This document shows, piece after piece, positions 24,806 through 33,819 of a stretch of 49,097 bases of DNA. The stretch lies in assembly GCA_964475835.1 (NCBI GenBank), contig CAYYYL010000020.1:1-49097 (forward strand), written 5' to 3'. The stretch is from JABDCI01 sp964475835 (GTDB lineage Bacteria > Verrucomicrobiota > Verrucomicrobiia > JABWAM01). The position numbers were made by a program, and so were the translations under genes. The notes under the pieces were generated by a model. It was not told the DNA's origin and ran no database searches. It saw nothing but the letters and a program-made list of their open reading frames with translations. Numbering within the stretch: the stretch's first letter is position 1; each line of letters opens with the position of its first letter.

Positions 24806-26431
24806 ATGCGATCCCGAGTTTTCCCAATCCTGTTCGGACTTCTTTTTGGGGTTACCTACCTTTCAGAGGGATTGTTGTACCGGGACTACAACGAAGACGA
24901 GTTCCAGGTGGCCACTGCGTACCTGAAAGACCGGAACCCATCCCTCTACAATTCGGATTTTGTTTGGACGGATCCGGAGATGATCCGCAATCTCCACGTT
25001 TGTGTCCGCGGTCTCATGCGGATCACCCACTGGGCCACTCCTGGCATGTTTCAGGAACCGATAGATATCTATCTGCTATGGCTTCCCGTTTGTGTTTTTG
25101 CCTTTTTCCTCGGAATTTATCTTCTCTGTTTGAGATTCACCCGCACCCCCCTGGCAAGCCTTCTGGTCGCCTGTTCCTTCATGCTGGTTCGTCGGGTCGT
25201 CGGCGACTGGTGGGGAATTGGTCCGACGTTTACCATGAGTGCCCGGGGCCTCGTCATGAGCTTCATGCCGTTGCTCCTCTGGTTATTCTTCGAGTGCCGC
25301 GGACAATTAATCCCCCTTGCCTGGACGTTCTTTTGCTGGGGTGTTCTCAGCAACCTCCATCCCCTGGGTGGCTGGGGACTTGTGGAGTTTCTCGGCATCA
25401 CCATGCTTCTGGCAGATCGGTTTCGCTGGCGGACATGGAAGCAGGTGTTCGTCATGGGAGGGACAACCCTTCTTGGAAGCGCGCCGTTTCTTTTCGTCTG
25501 GCTCGGAGTCTCTTACATTCCGCCGGATCAACGTGCGGACCCCGAGCTTGTCCGGCAGTTCTGGAACACTTTTGGCGGACTGGGTCGTCCCAATCCGCTC
25601 TACATTCGTCATTTGCTCAAAGACATCGCTCTTCCCCTTGGCATTTCCCTGATTGGATTGATCTGTTGGTGGCGATCCAGAAAAACCCAGGACCGCTTGG
25701 AAATGAGAATCCTCCAGATCTTCCCCGTCGTCGTCCTGGCGACCACGGCAGCCGTCCTCATCATCGGATACAACCTCAAGCAAATGGGTTTTTCCCTTCC
25801 GATCATGGTTCCCGAACATCTGCGGAACAATAAAATGATCTACCTCACACTCCCCGTCTGGATGGCCCTCGCCTTCACCCACTGGTTCGAGTGGCGTCAT
25901 CGGTCTCCACCGCTCATCCGCCTGTCCCTCCCTCTGCTCGCCATCCTGGGATGCATGATCATTAACTTCCCAGGTCACAAACTGGCACGACACCTCGCAT
26001 TCAAAGCTGGATTTCTTCCCGAATCAGCCGCTCAAAAACTGGAAAGAGAGATGGCTGACAGCGATGCCGACCTGGAAGTTGCCCTCTGGGCAAGAGAGCA
26101 TACCGATCCGGCAGCCCTCTTCTACTTCGATTCCTATGAATTCCGCTACTATGCCCAGCGCTCCCTGGTCTTCTGCTGGTTTGATCTGCCCTGTGTCGGA
26201 TTCCGTCCCACAAAGACCCTGGAGGAATGGATTCATCGCCGGGATCTCATCATGCCGCTCAAACGGGCAAGGGACACTGACGGCATGTGGAAGGTCGCCC
26301 AAAGCTATCATGCAGACTATCTGGTGATTCAGAACGACTGGCCGAAACTGGCCACCCCAGCCGTCTGGTCCAACTCCAAGTACTCGATCTACGCCGTCCC
26401 CAACAACGTGCTCGAGAAGGAGGATTTGTGA
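24806..26431 (+). CDS. Polytopic membrane protein, GT-C glycosyltransferase-like
   Basis: About 541 residues from the chosen ATG (the frame is open from 24614, and 24755 is another candidate; none has a Shine-Dalgarno). About 10-11 hydrophobic helices are separated by short loops. After TM1 comes an acidic loop 'YRDYNEDEFQVATAYL', which resembles the first-loop Asp/Glu signature of GT-C enzymes, and the C-terminal about 110 residues are soluble ('ALWAREHTDPAALFYFDS'). GT-C proteins transfer sugars from lipid-linked donors on the outer face of the inner membrane. It heads a run of glycosyltransferase genes and its stop overlaps the GT9 start (GTGA). The family is not identified with certainty. 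Confidence 0.72.
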   Translation: MRSRVFPILFGLLFGVTYLSEGLLYRDYNEDEFQVATAYLKDRNPSLYNSDFVWTDPEMIRNLHVCVRGLMRITHWATPGMFQEPIDIYLLWLPVCVFAFFLGIYLLCLRFTRTPLASLLVACSFMLVRRVVGDWWGIGPTFTMSARGLVMSFMPLLLWLFFECRGQLIPLAWTFFCWGVLSNLHPLGGWGLVEFLGITMLLADRFRWRTWKQVFVMGGTTLLGSAPFLFVWLGVSYIPPDQRADPELVRQFWNTFGGLGRPNPLYIRHLLKDIALPLGISLIGLICWWRSRKTQDRLEMRILQIFPVVVLATTAAVLIIGYNLKQMGFSLPIMVPEHLRNNKMIYLTLPVWMALAFTHWFEWRHRSPPLIRLSLPLLAILGCMIINFPGHKLARHLAFKAGFLPESAAQKLEREMADSDADLEVALWAREHTDPAALFYFDSYEFRYYAQRSLVFCWFDLPCVGFRPTKTLEEWIHRRDLIMPLKRARDTDGMWKVAQSYHADYLVIQNDWPKLATPAVWSNSKYSIYAVPNNVLEKEDL

Positions 26432-27543
26432 ATCTTCGCATCCGCGACCATGCGATCTACTGGTTTCACCGAGCTCTCGCCGCAATGGGAAGCATTCGCG
26501 CGGATTCCCTCGAAGAGATTCGATCCAAGGGATTTCGCCGGGTCCTAGTGGTAGCCACCACGGCCATCGGCGACGCCCTTCTCTGCACTCCGCTGATTCA
26601 ATCCCTAAGAGCCGCCCGGCCTGATCTCCATCTGGGATTCTGGGTACACACCTCCGCCATGCCTCTTTTCGAACACTGGACTGCGCTCAACCAAGTCATT
26701 CCCTATCATGGCAAATACCGGCGCATAACCAGCATCCGCGCCGCCCTGCGCGAAGGAAATTACGATCTGGCCCTTGTCGCCAACGCAAACGATCCGGACA
26801 TCATTCCCCTGATCTGGTGGAGCGGTTGCCGGCACATCATCCGTCGTCCCCAACGCTTCACGATCTATTCCTTCATGATTGCCAACCCCGACATGCTCAG
26901 TCGCATGCATCACTCGGGGCATGCCATCGAACGGAATCTGCAATTCTGCGACCTCCTTCACATTCCCAGACAGCCCGCGCGTACGGTTCTCGAAATCCCC
27001 CATCCCGTGGAAACATCCGTACGCGCCCGTCTGGAGGGAAAATCCGCACCCTGGTGGGCGATCCATCCCGGCGCATCCAAATCCAAAAAACAGTGGGGCA
27101 TCGACCGCTACACGACCCTCGCCCGGGAGCTTCTCACCCGCCATCCCGGCACGCTGGTTCTCACGGGAAGTCCCGCGGAACGCGACACCTGCTGCCAGAT
27201 CGAAATGGCGATCGGAAGGGGGCCTCGGGTCTGCAACCTCGCAGGAGAACTGAATCTCAACGAGTTCGCCGCCCTGCTCAAACAACTCCAACTCTTTGTC
27301 TCCGGGGACACTGGTCCCTACCATATGGCCATGGCCGTGGGAACGCCCACGGTCACCCTCTTCGCCCCATGGGATCCGGGCTCCTCCCCGGAAATCAATG
27401 GCCCGTCCTTCGATCTCGACAAACATCCCATCATTCAAACGGCCAGGATGGGAGACCCCATCTCCTCCATCCCCGTGGAACAGGTTCTCGGGGCTTGTTC
27501 ACCCTTTTTGAATTCCAAACCCTCGGAATTTCATTTTGCGTGA
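26428..27543 (+). CDS. Glycosyltransferase family 9 (heptosyltransferase-like)
   Basis: 371 residues starting at the GTG at 26428, four bases inside the previous gene and preceded by a strong AGGAGG (spacing 4). Family signatures: 'RVLVVATTAIGDALLCTPLIQSLRAARPDLHLGFWV' at the N-domain; 'WAIHPGASKSKKQW' and 'LTGSPAERD' at the start of the C-domain; 'LVSGDTGPYHMAMAVGTPTVTLFAPWDP' at the nucleotide-sugar site. GT9 enzymes usually add heptose or a related sugar to the lipopolysaccharide inner core in the cytoplasm. The donor cannot be told from sequence. The open frame extends upstream to 26287 but overlaps the membrane-protein gene there. Confidence 0.9.
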   Translation: MNLRIRDHAIYWFHRALAAMGSIRADSLEEIRSKGFRRVLVVATTAIGDALLCTPLIQSLRAARPDLHLGFWVHTSAMPLFEHWTALNQVIPYHGKYRRITSIRAALREGNYDLALVANANDPDIIPLIWWSGCRHIIRRPQRFTIYSFMIANPDMLSRMHHSGHAIERNLQFCDLLHIPRQPARTVLEIPHPVETSVRARLEGKSAPWWAIHPGASKSKKQWGIDRYTTLARELLTRHPGTLVLTGSPAERDTCCQIEMAIGRGPRVCNLAGELNLNEFAALLKQLQLFVSGDTGPYHMAMAVGTPTVTLFAPWDPGSSPEINGPSFDLDKHPIIQTARMGDPISSIPVEQVLGACSPFLNSKPSEFHFA

Positions 27544-28652
27544 GAATCGCACTCTACAACGTCACCTCCACCATGGACGCCGTCGGCTCCGGCGAGGTTG
27601 GCGGCGTCGAAGCCTACACCTTCCGACTCGCAGATGCGCTCGGGAAAAGGGGACACGACGTGACCCTCTTCGGAGGACGTCCCAAATCCGGGCAGGTGTT
27701 TCATCCCAAGGGACTCTCCGTCGTCACCGCCCCCTACCTCGAAACACGCTCCATCCCGAACTGGGGCACCCGCTTTCGCCGTCTCATTCAACGTCTGCAC
27801 TTTTCGCGTTCCATCCGCTCCCAATTTGACCCCACGCGTTTCGACGTCATCATGATTTTCAAACCCTACGACTTCATCCCTGCTCGCCGATGGAAAAAAC
27901 ACCTTCCCGGACCGCGCGTCCTCGCAAGCATTCATGGCCCCGAACTCTATCCTTTTGATCGAAGATTTTCACCCTTCGTGGATGCGTTCTACGCCGTCAG
28001 CCATGATACCGCCGAAGCGGTCTCAGATCGTTACGGAATACCCTGTCCCGTCATTCCCAATTTTCTGAATCTTTCCGAATTTCCGCTTATGGAGCGCTCA
28101 GAACCGCCGGCTCCACGGCAAATCCTCACCGTGGGACGACTTGTCGGCTGGAAGGGAATCTCCCATCTGATCCGAGCCTTCGGGCCTATTTCGAGATCAC
28201 TTCCCGACGTGAATCTGGTGATTGTCGGCGATGGCCCTGAGAAGAAATCCCTCCTCGCTGAAACGCATCGCCTTGGCCTCGGTGAACGCATCCGGTTCAC
28301 CGGAATTCTGAACGCCGAACTGATTCGGGAGGAATTTTCAAAAAGCGTTTTATTTGTACAACCCAGCATCGGCTACGAATCCTTTTCCATCTCCGCGCTC
28401 GAAGCGATTGCTTCCGGCGTTCGGGCACTGCTCTCAGACCAGGTTGGCCTTGCGAAATGGTTTTCCACTTCGGAAAGTGTAACCTCCTATCCCGCCAGGG
28501 ATGAAGCCGCGCTGGCCAAGTCCCTCGAAAAGTTGCTGATCGAACCATGGCATGTCTCACGCAAATCCGCCCTGGAAGCACGCCGATTGGTGGAAGAGGA
28601 ATTCGATGCCTCCAGGATCGTATCGAAGATCGAGGAACTGTTGAAAAAATGA
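27540..28652 (+). CDS. Glycosyltransferase family 4
   Basis: 370 residues from GTG 27540, overlapping the GT9 stop by four bases. The N-domain opens 'RIALYNVTSTMDAVGSGEVGGVEAYTFRLADAL', with the Gly-rich donor/acceptor loop and the GGVE motif of GT4. The C-domain has 'ILTVGRLVGWKGISHLIRAF', 'LVIVGDGPEKKSL', 'RIRFTGIL' and the EX7E region 'GYESFSISALEAIASGVRALL'. It is a retaining GT-B enzyme using nucleotide sugars. It is probably part of a surface glycan pathway with the flanking genes. The frame upstream of 27540 belongs to the GT9 gene in another phase. Confidence 0.9.
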   Translation: MRIALYNVTSTMDAVGSGEVGGVEAYTFRLADALGKRGHDVTLFGGRPKSGQVFHPKGLSVVTAPYLETRSIPNWGTRFRRLIQRLHFSRSIRSQFDPTRFDVIMIFKPYDFIPARRWKKHLPGPRVLASIHGPELYPFDRRFSPFVDAFYAVSHDTAEAVSDRYGIPCPVIPNFLNLSEFPLMERSEPPAPRQILTVGRLVGWKGISHLIRAFGPISRSLPDVNLVIVGDGPEKKSLLAETHRLGLGERIRFTGILNAELIREEFSKSVLFVQPSIGYESFSISALEAIASGVRALLSDQVGLAKWFSTSESVTSYPARDEAALAKSLEKLLIEPWHVSRKSALEARRLVEEEFDASRIVSKIEELLKK

Positions 28653-28685
28653 TCCGCCCGGGTCTATGATTTCATTTCCCCTTTG

Positions 28686-29876
28686 ATGAAGATTTTTTAT
28701 CCCTATCCTGAGGAGTTCGCGTTTAACAAGGCGCGGGAAATCCAGACAATCCACACCTGCCACGCCCTTGCACGCATGGGTTGCGAAGTGGTGCTGGGCA
28801 CCGCCTCCCCGGAATCGCTGACCGGGGACGCCATCCTCCACTACTTCCGACTCCCGCAGAATTCCAACCTCCGGTTTGTTTCACTCCCCCGCTACTTCCA
28901 TTTTACCAAACGGTTCGTCGTTTCGTTTCAAACGCTTTTTCTGGAACGCCTTCGCGATCACGTCATCCAGGCCATGGCGCGCAACGAGATCGATGTGATC
29001 TACACCCGGCATTTAAAGGTTGCAGAATTTTGTCTGCGACAGAACTTCGGTATTCCGCTCATCTTTGAATCCCATGAGGTGTTCTCCCTCGGGCAGGTGG
29101 AATCCCCCGACAAGTTCAAGCGTCTCCTCGATCAGGAAAGGTATGTCTTCTCCCATGTCCAGGGTCTCGTGACAATTTCGAACCATCTGCGGGAACATCT
29201 CCAGCGACACTACGAAATGCGGGCGCCGATGCTTCGTGCTTCCGACGGAGTGGATCTCGATCTATTCGGCAATCTCGACAGCACCTCCGCGGACAGGAAT
29301 GTCATCATCTATACCGGTTCCCTCTTCGGATGGAAGGGGGTCGACACCATCATCAAGGCCATGCGCTACCTGCCCGAGCAACGACTCTGGATTTACGGGG
29401 GAACCCCGCGGGAGATCGCCCAGAAACAGACTCTCGCAAAAATGTGGAAGGTCCGCAGTCGTTGTGAATTCATGGGATACGTCTCCAGAACGGAACTTAC
29501 CCGCCCCCTCTCCCGCGCCTACATCGGGGTCCTGCCCAATCATCGTGAGGAAATCAGCGAGCGATTCACCTCCCCCTTGAAGCTGTTTGAATACATGGCC
29601 GCCGGAAAGGTGATCGTGGCCAGCGACCTTCCCTCGATCCGTGAAATCCTCGATGACACCACCGCCTACCTCAGCCCCCCCGCCTCTCCACGCAGCCTGG
29701 CGGAAACCATCCGGTCCGTTTACCGCGATCCCGAGCGGGCGAAGTCCAAAATTCAAAAGGCAAAGGAAGCCGCCCGCCATTTTTCCTGGGATTGCCGGGC
29801 CCGGCTCATCTCAGATTTTCTCAAGCAGGTCATCGACCATCGACAAAACACTACTTCGAAGTTGCAGCCTGCGTGA
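28686..29876 (+). CDS. Glycosyltransferase family 4
   Basis: 396 residues from the ATG at 28686 (a TTG precedes it in frame). The GT-B N-domain begins 'MKIFYPYPEEFAFNKAREIQTIHTCHALARMG' and the C-domain has 'VIIYTGSLFGWKGVDTIIKAM', 'LWIYGGTP' and the donor-binding motif 'SERFTSPLKLFEYMAAGKVIVASDLPSIREIL'. 33 bases separate it from the previous transferase, and no Shine-Dalgarno is visible. Its last 26 bases overlap the end of the convergent MscS gene. Substrates are unknown; context indicates a surface polysaccharide or LPS. Confidence 0.9.
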   Translation: MKIFYPYPEEFAFNKAREIQTIHTCHALARMGCEVVLGTASPESLTGDAILHYFRLPQNSNLRFVSLPRYFHFTKRFVVSFQTLFLERLRDHVIQAMARNEIDVIYTRHLKVAEFCLRQNFGIPLIFESHEVFSLGQVESPDKFKRLLDQERYVFSHVQGLVTISNHLREHLQRHYEMRAPMLRASDGVDLDLFGNLDSTSADRNVIIYTGSLFGWKGVDTIIKAMRYLPEQRLWIYGGTPREIAQKQTLAKMWKVRSRCEFMGYVSRTELTRPLSRAYIGVLPNHREEISERFTSPLKLFEYMAAGKVIVASDLPSIREILDDTTAYLSPPASPRSLAETIRSVYRDPERAKSKIQKAKEAARHFSWDCRARLISDFLKQVIDHRQNTTSKLQPA

Positions 29877-30957
29877 CGTGGAGGGTTTGCGTCGGGAAGG
29901 CAAACTCCAGGCGCGCTTCATCGAAGCGACGTTTGATCTCCATGTGCAGCCGTCCCATCAAATCATTGAATTCAGACGACGTCTTGTAGGCAGCCCAAAA
30001 CACAATCTCCAGATCGAGAGAATAGGCTCCGAGCTGTTTGAGAAAAATCTGGTGGTCCCGTATGTTCTGCTGCCCGCGCATCACCTCCTCAAGAATCCGC
30101 ATGGCATGCCCCACTTGGTCGTGCGTGGTGGAATACGTCACCCCCACCGGCGTGGAGGTGCGCACTAGCCCGTTCCGGGAATAGTTCCGAATCTGCACCT
30201 CGGCCATTTTTTTATTCGGCACATGAATCGTCTCGCCTGAGATCGACCGGATCTCCGTACTTCGCAGCCCCACATCCGTTACAAAACCATCAAACGAATC
30301 AAAGTGAATCCGATCCCCCACGCGATAAAGCCGGTCCGCCACGACTTCCACCGTTCCGAGAATATTGGCGATCAACCCCTGCGCCGCCAGCCCGACCGCG
30401 ATGCCTCCAATCCCGAGTCCGGCGATGGCACCCGTGACCTTGAACCCAATGTTGTCCGCCGTGACAAGAGCCGCCACGATGATGATGAAAATACGAATTC
30501 CCTTCCTGAGAAAATTGATCAGGTGATCGTCCACCTCGCTCCGGGTCATCTGCCATTTTTTTCGAAGGCCAAAGAGTCCGAGCTCCACCATCTGGAGGAA
30601 TAGAATGGTCGAGGCAATGGCGATCAGGACGGTGATGGCGTATTGCGATTTCTCCCAGGCCCAGCCCGGAAGATGCAGGACGTCAATAGCACCCGTTTTC
30701 AGCACCAGGGCAAAGATCAGCAGGAACAAGGATCGCTCCAAGGCAGCGCTCACACGCACACTGGTATGGTGATCCGATTCAGGGGTGGCCTTCTCCAGCC
30801 ATCGAGCCACGGGAATGCGAATCAATCGCCCCAGAATGAATCCCGCGGATACAAAAGCCGCAAACTTCAGAATGTTTCCAAGCGGAGCTCCGAGGAACGT
30901 CGCCTGGTCCAGCCAGGCCAGATAGGAATCAAGGGCATGATCGACGTGTGCTTCCAT
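29851..30957 (-). CDS. Small-conductance mechanosensitive channel (MscS family)
   Basis: 368 residues with about five transmembrane helices in the first 190 residues. The pore helix is Ala/Gly-rich ('AIAGLGIGGIAVGLAAQGLIANILG'), as in the TM3 of MscS. The beta-domain 'VGDRIHFDSFDGFVTDVGLRSTEIRSISGETIHVPNKKM' is diagnostic, and an alpha/beta C-domain follows. The channel releases solutes on hypo-osmotic shock. It is longer than E. coli MscS (286) because of extra N-terminal helices. The gene lies antiparallel within the glycosyltransferase block, with a 26-base convergent overlap with the GT4 gene. Confidence 0.92.
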   Translation of the reverse strand: MEAHVDHALDSYLAWLDQATFLGAPLGNILKFAAFVSAGFILGRLIRIPVARWLEKATPESDHHTSVRVSAALERSLFLLIFALVLKTGAIDVLHLPGWAWEKSQYAITVLIAIASTILFLQMVELGLFGLRKKWQMTRSEVDDHLINFLRKGIRIFIIIVAALVTADNIGFKVTGAIAGLGIGGIAVGLAAQGLIANILGTVEVVADRLYRVGDRIHFDSFDGFVTDVGLRSTEIRSISGETIHVPNKKMAEVQIRNYSRNGLVRTSTPVGVTYSTTHDQVGHAMRILEEVMRGQQNIRDHQIFLKQLGAYSLDLEIVFWAAYKTSSEFNDLMGRLHMEIKRRFDEARLEFAFPTQTLHVTQAATSK

Positions 30958-31004
30958 AACCTTTCAATCATGACAAACCACGGATCAAAAGCAAGATCAG
31001 GGGG

Positions 31005-31892
31005 TCAACCCCATCGACGCACCCAGACTGCAAGCAAGGCAAACACCGCCGCACATCCCCACAGAACAAGGACTGACTGTGTCCGGGACAAACCCCGACT
31101 CGAAAGAAGGTGGGATAGGTGATGCGTATCCGCCTGCCAGATGGGTTGATGTCTTCGAATACGTCCCAGGGTCACCTGAACCCCATCGATCAAAGGCACC
31201 GCCGAAAGAAGGACCGCGGAGAGGCAATGCCCCTGCATGCAGATATTAACCAAGCTCAATCCGAGAATACCCCCCAGAAAATGACTTCCCGAATCCCCTA
31301 GAAACACATGTCCCCGTGGAAAATTGAGAAGCAAAAATCCGACAAGCGCCCCCATCAACACCACCCCGTCGGGAAACGTATCGATATGAGGGAAATCCAT
31401 CACCAGGGCAATCCCCAGGGATAGAATCAGTGCAAGCCCCCCGCAGAGTCCGTTGCTGTTGTCGGTGAAGTTAAGCGTGTTTGTAAAAAACACCATCCAC
31501 AATCCGGTGAGAAGGAGCACATCCCACCCCGGCAATGAATGGATCACGCTGAATTTTCCGAATGCCCAAGCGATCGCCGCCCCCGCAAGACCCTGAAGTC
31601 CCAATTTCACGAATGGATGGAAACTGAACAGGTCGTCCAACAACCCGACAAGCCCCATCAAGGAAACCGCCCACCAAAGGGACCACGGAATCTTGAATTG
31701 AAAAAGGGTCATCACGGCGGTGACGGTGATCCAAATGGCCACCCCGCCCACGCGCGGGGTGGCGGCAGCATGAATTTTTCGGCGCGCGTCCGGGGCATCC
31801 ATCAATCGCAACTTTGGCGCCCATTTTGCCAGCAACCAGCAAAGCGATACCGAACCCACGAGGGAAAAGATGAATGGAAGACTTGAAGTCAT
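31005..31892 (-). CDS. WecA/MraY-type undecaprenyl-phosphate sugar-1-phosphate transferase
   Basis: A 295-residue polytopic protein of the polyprenyl-phosphate hexose/HexNAc-1-phosphate transferase family, which starts glycans on undecaprenyl phosphate at the inner membrane. Motifs: 'DARRKIHAAATPRVGGVAIW', 'GLLDDLFSFHPFVKLGLQ', 'NTLNFTDNSNGLCGG' (the usual NxxDGxDGL block) and 'RGHVFLGDSGSHFLGG'. It is shorter than typical WecA (about 340-360). In the third motif the second catalytic-region Asp is Asn (NSNG). Followed downstream by the MscS gene and preceded by a palindromic repeat and a GT4 gene, all minus strand. It is likely the initiating enzyme for the polysaccharide assembled by the neighbouring transferases. 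Confidence 0.88.
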   Translation of the reverse strand: MTSSLPFIFSLVGSVSLCWLLAKWAPKLRLMDAPDARRKIHAAATPRVGGVAIWITVTAVMTLFQFKIPWSLWWAVSLMGLVGLLDDLFSFHPFVKLGLQGLAGAAIAWAFGKFSVIHSLPGWDVLLLTGLWMVFFTNTLNFTDNSNGLCGGLALILSLGIALVMDFPHIDTFPDGVVLMGALVGFLLLNFPRGHVFLGDSGSHFLGGILGLSLVNICMQGHCLSAVLLSAVPLIDGVQVTLGRIRRHQPIWQADTHHLSHLLSSRGLSRTQSVLVLWGCAAVFALLAVWVRRWG

Positions 31893-31922
31893 CTGACGTT
31901 GAAGATTTTTTTTTCTTCCGTT

Positions 31923-31984
31923 GGAGGGTGACGCTCCGTCGTCGCCACCTCCTCAATAAAGGCGACGACAGAGCGTCGCCCTCC
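31923..31984. repeat. GGAGGGTGACGCTCCGTCGT inverted repeat
   Basis: Arms of 24 bases (31923-31946 and 31961-31984) pair at 22 of 24 positions around a 14-base loop. The core is GGCGACGACAGAGCGTC. It is placed between two minus-strand genes of the glycan cluster. It would form a very stable hairpin in the transcript but has no T-run. Confidence 0.88.
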
Positions 31985-32036
31985 ATGTTTAAATCCAGTT
32001 TCCAAACCGGCACGGTTTCTACAAAACAAAGCCATT

Positions 32037-33200
32037 TTATCCATGAGTCACCCGAATCGGAACTGTTTTCCTGGGACGAAGCCCTTCTTCATAGACATGC
32101 ATGATTTGACGCTGCATGTGCTGGTGATCGAATCGTTTCTGGACGATGGCACGTGCGCGTTCGAGATCGATCGGGGGGATGTTACGCCGGAGCTGCTGGA
32201 TGGTTTCCAGAAGGGCGAGGCGATTTCCGGGTTCCACAAGCCACCCGGTCTTTCCGTGTTCAATGATCTCGGAAACCCCGCCCACGTCATAGGTGCAGAC
32301 CGGACGACGGGCAGCCATCGCCTGGGGAACAACCCTCGGCAGCCCCTCCCGCAACGAGAGATGAATCACCGCATCCATTTGAGCCAGTTCGTGGGGAATA
32401 TTCTCCGCGGACACACGTCCGGTGAAGGTCACTCGAGACAGCCACGCGGGCCGGGAGGCGAGCCATTTTTCCCATTCGATGCGTAGAGGGCCATCCCCCA
32501 CCACTCGCAACTGGATATCCGGCCACCGGGTGAAAATCTCAGGAGCCATCTTCATCAACTCCTCATGCCCCTTCAAAGGAAACATTCGCGCGATCATTCC
32601 CAGCACAAAGGAGCCGGCCCCGGAAGCGCGTGGCGGAACCGCAAGAAAGGGTTCGAGAGGAAATCCACTATAGATGGTGCGGTACTGGCCCGGCCGCCCC
32701 ATCCCCGCCTCGATGGCCCGATTCTGCATATTGTCACAAACGGCAATGATCCTGTCGACATTCTCAGCCGCAATTCGCTCCGTAAGACGATAAATCAGAT
32801 TTCGCCACCATTTCTGGTACTCATCAAATGCCAGTCCGTGGATGGTGTGGACGATGCACGGAACACGTGCCTCATGGGCGGCGATTCTCCCCAGAACGCC
32901 CGCCTTGGAACTGTGGGTGTGAACCACATCGTATCCCTGCTTCCCAAACAGGTGCTTCAACTGCTTGTACGCAAGGTAGTCATCATGCAGATCGATCTCA
33001 CGTTTCAGTTCCGGAACGATGTAGCACGGAATTCCAAGATCCATCGCCGCTGGAAGGAGGGATCCTTCCTGACCGGTCTCGGGGCCAGTCACCAGATGAA
33101 CCTCCCAATCCGTCATGTCCCGAATTCCCTGAAGAGTAAGGAGGGTGTTTTCCTGGGCCCCCCCGTGGATCATCCTGGTGATGACGTGGCAGATTTTCAC
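32037..33200 (-). CDS. Glycosyltransferase family 4
   Basis: 387 residues. It opens 'MKICHVITRMIHGGAQENTLL', a GT4 N-terminus with the GGAQ loop. The middle has 'YDVVHTHSSKAGVLGRIAA' and 'VHTIHGLAFDEYQ'; the C-domain has 'LRVVGDGPLR', 'VTFTGRV' and 'REGLPRVVPQAMAARRPVCTYDVGGVSEII' (the EX7E donor site). It is closest in pattern to capsular or exopolysaccharide transferases acting on undecaprenyl-linked intermediates after a WecA-like enzyme. The order with the WecA-like gene downstream supports that. The acceptor is unknown. Confidence 0.9.
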   Translation of the reverse strand: MKICHVITRMIHGGAQENTLLTLQGIRDMTDWEVHLVTGPETGQEGSLLPAAMDLGIPCYIVPELKREIDLHDDYLAYKQLKHLFGKQGYDVVHTHSSKAGVLGRIAAHEARVPCIVHTIHGLAFDEYQKWWRNLIYRLTERIAAENVDRIIAVCDNMQNRAIEAGMGRPGQYRTIYSGFPLEPFLAVPPRASGAGSFVLGMIARMFPLKGHEELMKMAPEIFTRWPDIQLRVVGDGPLRIEWEKWLASRPAWLSRVTFTGRVSAENIPHELAQMDAVIHLSLREGLPRVVPQAMAARRPVCTYDVGGVSEIIEHGKTGWLVEPGNRLALLETIQQLRRNIPPIDLERARAIVQKRFDHQHMQRQIMHVYEEGLRPRKTVPIRVTHG

Positions 33201-33210
33201 ACAGGAGGTA

Positions 33211-33320
33211 ACAGTGATCAGTTTCCAGTCATCAGCAAGTTAAAAAAGGCGCGAGGGCGCGATCCCATTCGAAATCGAATCGAAGGAAGACTCCTTCTGA
33301 CAACTGAAAACCGGAAACTA
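33211..33320. repeat. CAGTTTCCAGTC / GGAAACTAC dispersed inverted repeat
   Basis: Related tracts at 33211-33236 (CAGTGATCAGTTTCCAGTCA) and 33298-33320 (TGACAACTGAAAACCGGAAA) are roughly reverse complementary, with about 60 bases between. On the minus strand the element begins exactly with the TAG stop of the PilZ-like gene. Confidence 0.5.
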
Positions 33321-33650
33321 CTTTGTCGGTACCAAAGTATGAAACAGGTTCGCGTGACGATCCGGAATATCCGTCAGGAGAAGATCCACCTGGAACTGTC
33401 CCTTTTTCTGAGGCCGGCATTCCACAATGATCCCGCGACACTGCACCGCCTTGGAACGGCTGCCCTTTTTACTGGGCACTTGAACTTTGAGACCGACTTC
33501 CGTCATGGGCTTGAACTGCCATGCGGATGGCACGGTAATAACCGAGCGATTGACTTTCAGGGTCTGGGGCTTGAATCGAGCCTTGTCCGATCCAAAATGG
33601 ACAAGAATCGAATCAAACACTCCGGAGGAATCTTTTTTTGCGGCTTTCAT
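33318..33650 (-). CDS. Small PilZ-like beta-barrel protein
   Basis: 110 residues. A strand-rich pattern runs over about 30-100: 'RSVITVPSAWQFKPMTEVGLKVQVP', 'AVQCRGIIVECRPQKKGQFQVDLLLTDIP'. It resembles the PilZ core, but the N-terminal RxxxR and the DxSxxG c-di-GMP motifs are not clear, so it may be a non-binding variant. PilZ proteins act in cyclic-di-GMP or motility control. It is divergently transcribed from the CZB-domain gene, which also belongs to signalling families. No Shine-Dalgarno was recognised. The stop codon lies at the end of a repeat tract. Confidence 0.6.
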   Translation of the reverse strand: MKAAKKDSSGVFDSILVHFGSDKARFKPQTLKVNRSVITVPSAWQFKPMTEVGLKVQVPSKKGSRSKAVQCRGIIVECRPQKKGQFQVDLLLTDIPDRHANLFHTLVPTK

Positions 33651-33819
33651 GGGACATTTTACTAAAGAAACATACCATACTAGTACGCACTGTCAAATGC
33701 CCCCCCGGCAGACCTTTTGTAACTCCAAGAACAGGAAGGGTTAACAATTTAAGGAAAAATTTATTTTGCTGTTAGTCTGATCTTTCGTCAAAAGAGACCA
33801 GCCTTTAGAAGGAGACACC

